Assembly: GCF_030518795.1 (NCBI RefSeq)
Contig: NZ_CP130427.1
Location: 1,116,001-1,180,000, forward strand
DNA length: 64,000 nucleotides
DNA from: Micromonospora sp. NBRC 110009
GTDB taxonomy: Bacteria > Actinomycetota > Actinomycetes > Mycobacteriales > Micromonosporaceae
Direction: 5' to 3'
The notes under the pieces were generated by a model. That model was not told the DNA's origin. It made no database searches and worked only from the letters and a program-made list of their open reading frames with translations. The translations under genes were made by a program, and so were the position numbers. The first letter of the stretch is position 1. Every line of letters starts with the position of its first letter. Below, piece after piece: positions 8,082 to 15,920 of this stretch.

Positions 8082-9602
8082 TCAGGCGTACGCCAGGGCA
8101 ACCCTGCGATGTTCGGGGTCGTCGGTGCGCTCGGCCAGTGCCCGTAACTCGGACGATGCGGTGGCGGGGTTGCGGGCGCGCCAGGCGTGCATGAGGGCGG
8201 CGGCGGTTTCCGCCGGACTGCCGGTGGCGGTGGCGACCACCACCTCCGCGGTCTCATCCGTCAGCTGGTCGATGGTCGGCACGGCGACGCCCTGCTCACG
8301 TAGGTGCCCGGCGAGCAGGCCGACACCCAAGGGGGTCAGGGCGACAACGGCTTCGCCCTTCTCGATCGCGCCGAGCCTGGACAACTGGTCGAGCAGGCGG
8401 TCGGTGTCGTTGTCGGCGAGCTGGCGCCAGCCCCGCTCCTGCTCTTCGCTACCCGGGTCGAGCCCCAGTCCGTCGCACGCGGCCTGGTAGGCGAGCCGCC
8501 TCAGCTCGTCAATCTCGAGGGGTTCCGGCGCGAGGAACAGGGCCATGGCCACGGCGAACACCGCGTCGTCGAACCGCCACCGCAGCACCGACTCGGCCCA
8601 CCCTGCGCCGCAGACCGCCTCGCCGAGCTCGAACAGTGCGGTGAACGCCCGCCCGGCCAGCGCGAGCTGGTCCGCCAGCACCTTCGCCGCGCTCTTGACC
8701 GGCACGAGCCGCCCCTTGACCACCCGTATGACGCGGGCAGCCCGGGCCCAGGCGACCAGCACGGTGAGCCCATGCAGCTCCTCGCTGCTGCGCGTGGCGA
8801 AGACCCGGTCGCCGATCTTGGGGTCGATGACGTCGCCGGTCTCGAGCAGCGCGACGAGTTCCCGCGCGTCGGCCAGCCGCAGCCGGCCGGTGGCGGTGAG
8901 GGCTCGCCCGCCACCGAGCCACCGCACCAGCTCCCGCAGCCGGCGTACGACAGCGGACTCGGCGGCCAGCCCGCGGAGTGTGTCGTCCTCGGGCGCGGCC
9001 ACCAGCGGCAGCGGCGGATGATGGTCGGGATCTTCGCCGAGCAAGTGGTTGGCCATCACCTGGTTCAGCAGGTTCTTGTCGACGGCGACGCGGCCGGCGT
9101 GCAGGTCGGCGATGAACCGCTCGGCGGCCACCTGATCGGCGGGGTCGATGCCCTCGTGGAGCATCCGGGTGGCCCAGAACTTCGCGAGCCCGTACCGGCT
9201 CTGGTCCGCCATCGCGTCGGCGAACGGCGCGGCGAGCTTGTCCAGGGCGGCGTGCAGCAGGTGCCGGTCGGCGCAGCGCCGGTCGGCGAGGTCCTGGTCG
9301 AAGAGGAAGTCGACGAACGCGCCCACGGTCGGCGTGACGGCTGGCCACTGCTCCGGCCGCATCGTCACCTGGCGGGGGAACCAGTCGAGCAGCGCCTCTT
9401 CGAGGTCCTCGGGCTGCCATCGTCCGAGAAGGCCGTCACCGTCGGCCCAGCGGTGGTCGAGCAGCGCCTCGACGACGAACAGGTCGACCTGCCGGGGGTG
9501 CCGCCGGGCCCAGCCGCCGAACCGCCACTTCAGCCGGTCCCGGGCGGGGATGAAAATCGGGTCCGGCGCTGAGGTGTAGACCATCCGCATGACGGCCGAC
9601 AC
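8082..9602 (-). CDS. Conserved hypothetical protein, 506 aa
   Basis: Soluble protein of about 506 residues, rich in Ala, Leu and Arg, with no signal peptide, membrane helix or known catalytic motif. The region around residues 390-440 (an LDQLSRLGAIEKGEAVVALT segment) looks like a winged-helix fold, suggesting DNA or protein binding. This is inference. Starts are GTG 9602 or the in-frame ATG 9590, which gives the more usual N-terminus. It is separated by only 20 bp from the divergent STAS gene. I do not recognise a named family. Confidence 0.75.
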   Translation of the reverse strand: MSAVMRMVYTSAPDPIFIPARDRLKWRFGGWARRHPRQVDLFVVEALLDHRWADGDGLLGRWQPEDLEEALLDWFPRQVTMRPEQWPAVTPTVGAFVDFLFDQDLADRRCADRHLLHAALDKLAAPFADAMADQSRYGLAKFWATRMLHEGIDPADQVAAERFIADLHAGRVAVDKNLLNQVMANHLLGEDPDHHPPLPLVAAPEDDTLRGLAAESAVVRRLRELVRWLGGGRALTATGRLRLADARELVALLETGDVIDPKIGDRVFATRSSEELHGLTVLVAWARAARVIRVVKGRLVPVKSAAKVLADQLALAGRAFTALFELGEAVCGAGWAESVLRWRFDDAVFAVAMALFLAPEPLEIDELRRLAYQAACDGLGLDPGSEEQERGWRQLADNDTDRLLDQLSRLGAIEKGEAVVALTPLGVGLLAGHLREQGVAVPTIDQLTDETAEVVVATATGSPAETAAALMHAWRARNPATASSELRALAERTDDPEHRRVALAYA

Positions 9603-9622
9603 TACCGGGACCCTAGGGTGCG

Positions 9623-9934
9623 GTGAGTTTGCCGGCGCCCGATGGTCCTACCCGGGTGACGACCTCCGCGATCTCCTTCGCTGTCGGCGCGACTCTGACC
9701 CGCGCGGACATCCCCGCCCTCTGCGCTGACCTGGCCGAGGTGCTGCGTGGCCGGGACCGTGGCGTGGTGGTCTGCGACGTGACCGGGGTGCGCCCCGACG
9801 TGGTCGCGATCGAGGCGCTGGCCCGGCTGGGCCTGACCGCGCGGCGGCACGGCTGGCGGCTGGTGGTGAGCGGCGGCAGTGCCACTGCTGGAGCTTGCCG
9901 ACCTTCGGCATCTGCCGGCTCAACCGAGCCTTGA
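9623..9934 (+). pseudogene. STAS-domain protein (anti-sigma antagonist type), 3' end replaced
   Basis: The first about 85 residues match the STAS fold: an N-terminal strand pair, then RGVVVCDVTGVRPDVVAIEA (the usual strand-helix switch region) and LGLTARRHGWRLVV. STAS proteins of this size normally continue with a helix of the type LLELADLAGL and end near 105-120 residues. Here that helix is encoded one frame over (9888-9905), and the frame ends in an unrelated tail. The downstream DNA is homologous to the 3' end of the GIY-YIG gene near 15921, so the gene was probably truncated by a recombination event. It may still be translated as a 103-aa protein. Confidence 0.6.
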
Positions 9935-9955
9935 GGGCCAGGACCAGGGCACCTG
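9895..9955 (-). pseudogene. Remnant of a GIY-YIG protein C-terminus
   Basis: Read on the minus strand, this stretch encodes ALVLALKARLSRQMPKVG, nearly the same as VLVLALKPRFNRQVPKP at the end of the GIY-YIG pseudogene at 15921-16315. The nucleotide match covers about 50 bp. It is a second, much shorter copy of that 3' end, lying exactly where the STAS gene loses its normal C-terminus, so it likely marks the scar of an element boundary or deletion. Confidence 0.6.
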
Positions 9956-10661
9956 TCGCCGGTCTGGCGGCACGTGGCCTGGCGGATTGCACTGCACTGG
10001 ACTGGCGTCATGGTTCGGCGATTGAGCCGCACGGAAATCGGGGTTGACTCGGTGGGTGTTCCCGGGGCGTACTCGATATACGTTCCCGCACCGCGGCTGG
10101 CGCGTCCGGCCAGGAAGACGAGCGCGGGCGCTCTCAGCACCGGGTGCCTGCTGTTGTTCGCGCTGGTGTTGCGGGGGACATGGAGAGATGGGAGGTCCCG
10201 CATGAAGGATCACTCGTCGGCGAGTTGAGCCACACCACTGTGGCGCTCGCCGAGCGCTGCCGGTAACGAGAGTCGTGACCCGTGTGGCGCGCCCTGGCCG
10301 TCTGCCCTCCTGCCCTGCCCGTTGACCTTGGCCTGCGGTACGGGTTGTAGCGGCACCCGCCGACCGGGTGCCTGCCCCCGGGATTGTTTTGCCGGCTCGA
10401 TCACAGAGAAGTATTGGCGACTTCCGCACGAACAAAGGGTTCCGCCTTGCCGGGCATTCCCCGGCAAGCGTCGCGCCCGCGCGAGAACCGACCCGGTTCG
10501 CGTAGGCGCAACCGACGGCGCTGCCTCATCGCTGGTGAATCCCTACAAATGAAGCTGGAGCACGAACATGATCTCGACCTTCGTCAATCCGAAAAGGCTG
10601 GCAGTTGCCTTACCGGTCCACCGGACCAGGGTGACGCCATTCGAGGCTCTACACGGACGAC
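9956..10661. other. Intergenic region at the left side of the decayed element
   Basis: About 700 bp without a convincing gene on either strand. Short frames lack coding character and family signatures. It could contain the old attachment site, but no tRNA end or recognisable core repeat was found. Confidence 0.5.
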
Positions 10662-11549
10662 GTGTCGACAGGTGGTGGGCCGTTGGCACCACGTGAGCAG
10701 CAGACGCCGGACCTGCCCAAGGAGGTGCGGTCGGGGCGGGAGCGGCTGGAGAACCGGATCCAGGTGCTGATCATGTTGTTGATCGGTGGCGCGGCCGGCG
10801 CAGCCTCGTTCCGTCACGTCCATGACGTCGCGGCGGCGCACGGCCAGCCGGGATGGCTCGCCTGGGCCGACGCTGTCGTCCTGGAACTGGCCTCCATCGC
10901 CGCCGGCCTCGAACTGCGCCGCAACCGGCGCCTGGACAAGAGCGTTGCCTTCCCGGCGACCGTGCTGACCGTGGCGGTGTTCCTGTCCCTCGCAGCCCAG
11001 GTCGTGGAGGCCGAAGCGTCAGTGATCGGCTGGGTCGCCGCCGCGCTGCCGGCGCTCGGCTTCCTGACCATGGTGAAGATCGCCCTCGGCCGCGCCGACC
11101 CCGCCCCACCCGACCACACCGCCCAACCCGCACCGGGCGAGCCAGGACCACCGCGGATCGTGGACGCCGCGGTCCCGGACACCCGCGAACCGGTCCCTGG
11201 ACCGCCGCTGCCGGTCCCCACGAGCACTGCCACGGTCCGGGACCGCACCGCCACGGTCCCGGCTAGAGCGGACCAGGACCCAGCGGTCCCGGACCGCCGC
11301 CGCGGCGGCCCGCCGGTCGGGGACCGGGGCCTGGAGATCCCCGCGCTGGTCCCGGCCGCCCGGACCGCCGCCCACACGCTCGCCATCCACGGGACACCGC
11401 TGTCCCGCAAGGAACTCGCCCGGCAACTACGCGCGGACGGGCACCACCTGTCCAACGCCACCGCTTCAGCACTCGTGCGCGTCCTCCGCGCCGAGGCCAC
11501 CCCACCGGCCCCGGCCTCGCCGAACCTGTCACACCCGGAGGCCGCCTGA
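10662..11549 (+). CDS. DUF2637 membrane protein (Spd-like, plasmid/AICE type)
   Basis: 295 aa. Four hydrophobic segments (about 33-50, 66-84, 96-115, 121-140) form the DUF2637 core, with HVHDVAAAHG and the helix LASIAAGLELRRNRR. A Pro-rich linker follows, and then a C-terminal helix-turn-helix-like segment (SRKELARQLRADGHHLSNAT). DUF2637 proteins are typical of actinobacterial conjugative plasmids and AICEs, where they are linked to plasmid spread (SpdB-type) or regulation. It is the first gene of the element and precedes the putative replication region. The GTG at 10662 has only a weak upstream ribosome site, and an in-frame GTG a few codons later is possible. Confidence 0.8.
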   Translation: MSTGGGPLAPREQQTPDLPKEVRSGRERLENRIQVLIMLLIGGAAGAASFRHVHDVAAAHGQPGWLAWADAVVLELASIAAGLELRRNRRLDKSVAFPATVLTVAVFLSLAAQVVEAEASVIGWVAAALPALGFLTMVKIALGRADPAPPDHTAQPAPGEPGPPRIVDAAVPDTREPVPGPPLPVPTSTATVRDRTATVPARADQDPAVPDRRRGGPPVGDRGLEIPALVPAARTAAHTLAIHGTPLSRKELARQLRADGHHLSNATASALVRVLRAEATPPAPASPNLSHPEAA

Positions 11550-11653
11550 CAGACCGAAAACCGGTGACTCCTGTCAGACCACGCTGCCTCGGTCAGACCA
11601 GCGCCTGTCAGGAAGCCGGCCGCCGGACAGAACCTGACCGGGCCTGTCAGAGC
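11525..11653. repeat. Cluster of CTGTCAGA-type repeats (iteron-like), block 1
   Basis: CTGTCAGACC occurs at 11571-11580. Close variants lie at 11525 (CTGTCACACC), 11546 (CTGACAGACC, inverted), 11591 (GGTCAGACC), 11605 (CTGTCAGGA) and 11644 (CTGTCAGAGC). The three best direct copies are spaced about 34 and 39 bp apart. The cluster starts at the end of the DUF2637 gene and lies upstream of the replication-relaxation gene. Confidence 0.55.
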
Positions 11654-11734
11654 GAACAACCGTCCCGCCCGCAGCGGCGCGGCAGCCAGTGCACCTGCTG
11701 CCCCTTCAGCTGAATCCCGATCCTCAAAGGAGCA

Positions 11735-12010
11735 ATGAGCATGCTGATCCAGGTCAACGACCCCCACCCGCGCCACCAGCGCTGCCTCCGATCCGCGTCA
11801 CCCGCCCTCTCACACCTGGATCCAAGCGGTCTGACCGGTCATGCCGGTGTCGGTGTCGATCTCCGTCTGACCGTCTGCCTTGATACTGACCCCCAAGCCG
11901 ACCCCGCTTTCTCGCTGACAGCCCAGGTCAGGGCCGCTGTCAGCGGCGCCGATCGGTTCCAGACACACCCTCATGTGTGGGGTGTCCCCCCAGGGGCCGC
12001 CCATGCGTAA
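11735..12010 (+). CDS. Small hypothetical protein preceding the replication-relaxation gene
   Basis: 91 aa with no recognised domain. Support comes from position and translation signals: a strong AAAGGAG sits 5-6 bp before the ATG at 11735, and the TAA at 12008-12010 overlaps the start of the next gene (ATG 12003) by 8 bp, as in translationally coupled genes. Composition is mixed, with Pro and His in the first third. It overlaps the second iteron-like block. It may be a small accessory protein of the element or a leader. Confidence 0.45.
   Translation: MSMLIQVNDPHPRHQRCLRSASPALSHLDPSGLTGHAGVGVDLRLTVCLDTDPQADPAFSLTAQVRAAVSGADRFQTHPHVWGVPPGAAHA
11829..11947. repeat. Cluster of CTGTCAG/GTCTGAC-type repeats, block 2, with a 13-bp palindrome
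   Basis: Variants of the same motif occur at 11829 (GGTCTGACCGGTC), 11863 (CCGTCTGACC), 11914 (GCTGACAGCCC) and 11926 (GGTCAGGGC). They end in the palindrome CCGCTGTCAGCGG at 11935-11947, immediately upstream of the replication-relaxation start. This suggests binding sites of a replication or regulatory protein. Confidence 0.5.
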
Positions 12011-12381
12011 ACCGCTACCGGCACCAGATCCGCTGCTGCGCCTGCAGGCCAGCATCACCGCCCGCGACGACCGCCTCCTCGCCTGGCTCTACGACCACGG
12101 ACTGCTGACCACCGACCAGATCGCCGCCGCCCTGTTCCCGTCCCTGGATTTCGCTCAACGCCGGCTGCGCCGCCTCACCATGCTTCGCGCGGTGGACCGG
12201 TTCCGACCCAACAAACCCGACGGTGGCTCCTACCCGTACCACTACGTTCTGGACCAGCTCGGCTACAGCCACGTCCGCGCCCAACGCGGCCTCGGGCCAC
12301 CACGCCGGGACCAGGCCCGCCGCCGCAAGCAATCCCTCACGTCACGCCCGGACCTGCCCCATCTGCTCGGCGGCAACCAGG
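12003..12381 (+). pseudogene. Replication-relaxation family protein, 5' fragment (split by IS3-family element)
   Basis: N-terminal 126 codons of a replication-relaxation protein. It contains a winged-helix DNA-binding region of the type RDDRLLAWLYDHGLLTTDQI, with QRRLRRLTMLRAVDRF and YHYVLDQLGY, typical of the family on actinobacterial plasmids and AICEs. The frame stops being homologous at the insertion point. Joining 12003-12381 with 13689-14248 restores one uninterrupted frame of 312 codons reading Gly-Gly-Asn-Gln-Val-Phe-Ile-Asp across the join. ATG 12003 is the likely start. The split protein is probably non-functional, so the element should not replicate by this gene. Confidence 0.85.
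12377..12381. repeat. Left copy of the 5-bp target-site duplication (CCAGG)
   Basis: CCAGG directly left of the IS terminal repeat, matching CCAGG at 13684-13688 directly right of it. Confidence 0.8.
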
Positions 12382-12406
12382 GGAGTTGCCCCCTGGTCCT
12401 GGACAC
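12382..12406 (+). repeat. IS left terminal inverted repeat (25 bp)
   Basis: Matches the reverse complement of 13659-13683 at 21 of 25 positions. The core TCCTGGACAC is identical. Confidence 0.85.
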
Positions 12407-12454
12407 TTGAGCCTTGGATCGTGATGGTCCGGGGAGATCAGGAGTCCCTGACAG

Positions 12455-12757
12455 ATGGTGAACAAGCACTACCCCGCCGAGTTCAAGGCCGACGCGGTCG
12501 CGTTGTACCGGTCTCGGCCGGGGGCGACGATCGCGCAGATCGCTGACGATCTGGGCGTCAATCGGGAGACGTTGCGCAGTTGGGTCCGCGCTGATGATCA
12601 GCGTCGGGGCGCAGCGGCCGGGCCGGCGGCGCCGCCGGCGTCCGGGTCGGTGGAGGATGAGAACGCGGCGTTGCGGCGGCGGGTGCGGGAGTTGGAGGAG
12701 GAACGGGACATTCTGCGGAAGGCGGCCCGGTATTTCGCCGGGGAGACGCGCTGGTGA
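12455..12757 (+). CDS. IS3-family transposase OrfA (helix-turn-helix subunit)
   Basis: 100 aa. The N-terminus has the HTH_Tnp_1 pattern (YPAEFKADAVALYRS, then IAQIADDLGVNRETLRSWV). The C-terminus has the leucine-zipper-like segment LRRRVRELEEERDILRKAA that links OrfA to OrfB. The stop overlaps the OrfB start as GTGA (12754-12757), and OrfB lies in the -1 frame. A fused OrfAB could therefore arise by -1 frameshifting as in other IS3 elements, although no A-rich slippery heptamer is obvious in this GC-rich sequence. Confidence 0.92.
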   Translation: MVNKHYPAEFKADAVALYRSRPGATIAQIADDLGVNRETLRSWVRADDQRRGAAAGPAAPPASGSVEDENAALRRRVRELEEERDILRKAARYFAGETRW

Positions 12758-13653
12758 ACCGCTTCCAGTTCGTCGCCGACCATCAGCAGCGCTATGGCGT
12801 GAAGCGGTTGTGTCAGATCCTCGGGGTGTCCCGCTCGAGCTTCTACTACTGGCGATCGGCCGCCGAAGCGCGGGCCGCCCGGCAGGCCGCGGACGTCGCG
12901 CTGGCCAGCCGGATCCGGGCGGTGCACGCCGAGCACGACGGCACGTACGGAGCACCACGGATCACCGCCGAGCTGCGCGATGCCGGGCAGTTGGTCAACC
13001 GTAAGCGGGTCGCGCGGGTGATGCGCCGCTTCGGCGTGCAGGGTCTGCGGTTGCGCAGGCGAACTCGTACGACGGTGCCGGACCCGGCCGCGGCGAAGGC
13101 CCCGGATCTGATCGGCCGGCACTTCACCGCCCCCGCGCCGAACCAACGCTACGTCGGCGACATCACCTACCTGCCGGTCGGTGACCGCGGATTCCTCTAC
13201 CTGGCCACCGTCCTCGACCTGCACTCCCGGCGCCTCGCGGGCTGGGCGATCGCCGACCACATGCGCACCGACCTGGTCATCGACGCCCTCCACGCGGCGC
13301 AGCGCACCCGGGGCAGCCTCGACGGGGCGATCATGCACACCGACCACGGAGCTCAATACACCTCCCGGGCCTTCGCCGCCGCCTGCACCACGGCAGGGGT
13401 CCGGCAGTCAATGAGCGCGGTCGGTAGCTCCGCCGACAACGCGGCCGCGGAGTCGTTCAACGCCACCTTCAAACGCGAGACCCTCCAGGGCCGCCGCGCC
13501 TTCACCGACAAACGCGAAGCCCGACTCGCCGCATTCCGCTGGCTGCACCGCTACAACACCATTCGACGCCACTCCCGGCTCGGACAGCAATCACCGATCA
13601 CCTACGAGAAGAACACCCGCCCAGCGCCAGCTACGCTGGCCCCGGCCGCATAA
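12754..13653 (+). CDS. IS3-family transposase OrfB (DDE integrase core)
   Basis: 299 aa. An HTH_21-like region (YGAPRITAELR) precedes the rve integrase core. The DDE residues are visible: Asp in YVGDITYLPV, Asp in HTDHGAQYTS, and Glu in AAESFNATFKRE about 35 residues further on. The C-terminal RYNTIRRHSRLGQQSP is the usual IS3 ending. Length is normal and no frame break is seen. Confidence 0.95.
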   Translation: MNRFQFVADHQQRYGVKRLCQILGVSRSSFYYWRSAAEARAARQAADVALASRIRAVHAEHDGTYGAPRITAELRDAGQLVNRKRVARVMRRFGVQGLRLRRRTRTTVPDPAAAKAPDLIGRHFTAPAPNQRYVGDITYLPVGDRGFLYLATVLDLHSRRLAGWAIADHMRTDLVIDALHAAQRTRGSLDGAIMHTDHGAQYTSRAFAAACTTAGVRQSMSAVGSSADNAAAESFNATFKRETLQGRRAFTDKREARLAAFRWLHRYNTIRRHSRLGQQSPITYEKNTRPAPATLAPAA

Positions 13654-13658
13654 CCCCC

Positions 13659-13683
13659 GTGTCCAGGATCAGGGGTCAAGCCC
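13659..13683 (-). repeat. IS right terminal inverted repeat (25 bp)
   Basis: Partner of 12382-12406. The element ends here, followed by the second CCAGG copy at 13684-13688. Confidence 0.85.
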
Positions 13684-14248
13684 CCAGGTCTTCATCGACC
13701 TCGCCTGCCACGCCCGCACCCACCCCAACAGCCGCCTGGACCGCTGGCAGCCCGCGTCCGCCTTCCACGACCCCGGCGGGTTGTACCGCGAAGGCGGGGA
13801 CCCGCAGATCATGGTCCACGGACCGAGCGGCTTCCCCCGCCCGGACGGCGCCGGCGTGTGGACCGAGCAGGACCGCTCGGTGCCGTTCTTCCTCGAATAC
13901 GACACCGGCCGGGAACGCCTCGACATCCTCACCGAGAAGATCGCCAAGTACGAACGCTTGTACGCGATGAGCACCTGGGCATGGCCGGTCCTGTTCCACC
14001 TACGGTCGGCGCGACGGGAGGCAAACCTGCACCACCGCCTCACCGGCACCACGCCACGAGCGGTCATCGCCACCACCACCGCCGACCTACGCTCCGCCAC
14101 CGGCGCGAGCCCCGCCGAGCAGGTGTGGCACCCGATCGGTCTCGGCGCCGGCCGTCGCCGCCTCATCGACCTGCCCTACATCGACACCGACCACGACGCC
14201 GAGTTCCCCACCCGCACCTCGGCCGGCCCGCACGGGCGCGCATTCTGA
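13684..14248 (+). pseudogene. Replication-relaxation family protein, 3' fragment
   Basis: Continues the split gene after the second CCAGG. Family features are QVFIDLACHAR at the join, WTEQDRSVPFFLEYDTGRE (the conserved core) and a C-terminal ATTTADLR segment, ending at TGA 14246-14248. It has no own start or ribosome site. A 19-bp perfect inverted repeat begins 6 bp after the stop and likely terminated the original transcript. Confidence 0.85.
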
Positions 14249-14253
14249 TTGCC

Positions 14254-14299
14254 TTGACGGTGTGAGCAGCCCCGTTGACCGGGCTGCTCACACCGTCAA
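14254..14299. terminator. 19-bp perfect inverted repeat (terminator-like hairpin)
   Basis: Arms 14254-14272 and 14281-14299 are perfectly complementary around an 8-nt loop, directly after the stop of the replication-relaxation gene. There is no T-run, as usual in actinobacteria. A diverged copy lies at 15505-15546. Confidence 0.7.
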
Positions 14300-14372
14300 T
14301 CCCGTCCCGGCGGGTGCGGTGGGACCGGAAGAGGGCTGGCACCTGCGTCCGAGCGGTGAGCCAGCCGCGAGG
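14254..14372 (+). repeat. Long diverged direct repeat, copy 1 (empty-site copy)
   Basis: Hairpin plus downstream DNA (GGGTGCGG, GGACCGGAAG, GGGCTGGCACCTGCG) corresponds to 15504-15680 in the same order. The two copies flank the AbiEii region. This copy lacks the 55-bp palindromic insertion found in the other. Confidence 0.65.
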
Positions 14373-14380
14373 TCACTGCC

Positions 14381-14500
14381 CCGCAGATACTGACCCAAGC
14401 GATCACCACTGCTCGCCGGGAAGCGCTGCTCACTCCCGCTCAGACGGCACATCTTCGACGTCAGCTGAACAAGAAGCTGCACCGCGGGGACCGTCGGTGA
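14381..14500 (+). pseudogene. Remnant C-terminus of an antitoxin partner (AbiEi-like)
   Basis: An open frame of 39 codons (ITTAREALLTPAQTAHLRR is characteristic) ends in TGA at 14498-14500, overlapping the AbiEii start as GTGA. No start exists upstream, because the frame meets a stop at 14357-14359. Position directly before the toxin and the 4-bp coupling suggest that it is what is left of the cognate antitoxin gene. The family assignment rests on context plus weak similarity. Confidence 0.4.
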
Positions 14501-15469
14501 CGGATCAGCCTCCTGTCAACCGCCCGGTTCCCGCGGCCCGCAGTGCCACGTCACCGCCGAGCAACCTGCGCTCACTGCAAGACCGTCTACGCAATGCCGC
14601 CAGGAACCAGGGAGCGCTGTTCGGGCGGCTGCAGCGCCAGCTCAGCGCACTGGTTGTCACCGAGATGCTTACCCGGGTCAAGCAGCCCATCAGTGGCCCA
14701 CCGCTGCTGGTCAAAGGTGGAACCGCGCTCGAGTTCCGACTCGGGCTATCAGCATCACGCACCTCCAAGGATCTTGATGCTGTCGTGCGTGGCGACCTCG
14801 CTGACTTCGTGTCCCGCGCGGCCGAGGCAGTCAAGATCCCCTGGGCCGGCTTCAGCGGTCGCGTCACCCGCCAAGCCGAGGCGGATATCCCCGGCCTGGC
14901 AGTCAAGCCTCGCCGTTTTGAGGTGAAGCTCAGCTACCACAACAAGCCGTTTGCCACAGTCCCCCGTAGAGATCAGTGCCGCTGAGCCAGGCGTGGCCGC
15001 CGAGTACGACGAGGTCAGCGCGCCCGCGCTTGACGGTCTCGGGTTCGAGCCCGCCGCACCCGTTCCCTGTCTGTCGATCCGCTTTCAGATCGCTCAAAAG
15101 ATCCACGCCTGTACCGATCCGCTAACCCCGGGCTTGGTGAACACGCGTGCCCGCGACCTCGTGGACCTACTGCTGCTAGAACCACTCGTCGGTGATGACC
15201 AACTCCCTGAAGTACGGGAAGCCTGCGAGCAGGTCTTCGCCGCACGTGCGCGTCATTCGTGGCCCCCGGTGCTGCAGGTGCCTGCCATCTGGGCCGACCT
15301 ATATCCCTCGGCAGCCGAAGGCCTCGAAGACTACGTACCGGCTGATGTGCAGCAGGCTGCTGAAGCGGTCCAACTGTTCATCAACCGCATCGTCACAGCC
15401 GACCACGGCGATGAGAGCCCGGCCAATGAGCGCTCCGGGCCTAGCGACGCTCAGCCCGTGAGGAGCTAA
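14497..15469 (+). pseudogene. AbiEii/AbiGii-family nucleotidyltransferase toxin, frameshifted
   Basis: The N-terminal part has the nucleotidyltransferase signature LLVKGGTALEFRLG followed by RTSKDLD, as in AbiEii toxins of type IV toxin-antitoxin systems. At 14961-14965 a run of five C shifts the frame: one C fewer would join KPFATVP to VEISAAEPGVAAEYD and give a continuous protein of about 323 aa. The second part has RFQIAQKIHACTDP and RARDLVDLLLLE, the usual AbiEii C-terminal motifs. GTG 14497 is the likely start because of the GTGA overlap. Most of the antitoxin is gone, which fits decay of the toxin. A sequencing error in the C-run cannot be excluded. Confidence 0.75.
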
Positions 15470-15503
15470 ACATCGTTAAGGCTGGCCTGCTGCACCGCCG
15501 CAT

Positions 15504-15680
15504 GGACGGTATGAGTAGCCCGGCTGACCGGACTGCTCATACGGTCTATACCGCGTCGGCGGGTGAGATCCCCCCGCTTTCGCGGAGTGGTTGATGTTCC
15601 GTGAAACCGGGGGGACCTCAGGGTGCGGTAGGACCGGAAGCCGGGCTGGCACCTGCGACCGGGCGGCGAGCGTGTGGTTG
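15504..15680 (+). repeat. Long diverged direct repeat, copy 2 (with 55-bp insertion)
   Basis: Corresponds to 14254-14372. The hairpin arms are 15505-15523 and 15528-15546 (16 of 19 paired). It differs from copy 1 by point changes and by the insertion at 15566-15620. Confidence 0.65.
15566..15620. mobile_element. 55-bp palindromic (MITE/REP-like) insertion flanked by GGGTG
   Basis: Arms 15570-15586 and 15598-15614 pair at 15 of 17 positions (CCCCCCG at the base), separated by an 11-nt loop. GGGTG occurs directly on both sides (15561-15565 and 15621-15625). The paralogous copy at 14312-14316 has a single GGGTG and no insert, so this looks like insertion of a small palindromic element with a 5-bp target duplication. 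Confidence 0.65.
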
Positions 15681-15920
15681 GCGCGTACCTCCGTCAGGTC
15701 GGCGTCACCGAGGAGATGGGTGTCGACGGCAGCCTCGGCACGGGCCCCGGGAGGACGCCGAGAGCCAGCCCGGCCAGGGCGGCTGCCACGATCTCCCCGG
15801 CGTGGCGGAACTGGGATAGACCAGGAGTAACAGCGGTCATGCCGTGACCCTGGCGGCGCCACAGAACGACGTACCCAAACACCACCAGATACTTCGGCGA
15901 ATTGTGATCTCAGGATGGGT

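Larger units (their letters stand above)
12382..13683 (+). mobile_element. IS3-family insertion sequence, 1302 bp, intact
   Basis: The element carries orfA and orfB of the IS3 family. It is bounded by imperfect 25-bp inverted repeats (12382-12406 and 13659-13683, 21 of 25 matching, both inner ends CCTGGACAC), and a 5-bp CCAGG duplication flanks it. Both transposase frames are open and the DDE residues are present, so it could still be active. It inserted into the replication-relaxation gene, and the precise restoration of that frame after removal confirms the borders. Confidence 0.9.
15470..15920. other. Rearranged intergenic region with hairpin, palindromic insertion and gene remnant (copy B)
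   Basis: No intact gene. In order it holds an imperfect hairpin (15505-15546), a 55-bp palindromic insertion (15566-15620), DNA matching 14312-14372, and at 15762-15908 a copy of the 243-391 segment. On the minus strand the frame starting near 15840 encodes a short hydrophobic N-terminus (PGLSQFRHAGEIVAAALAG), probably the start of a lost membrane protein gene. Confidence 0.55.
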
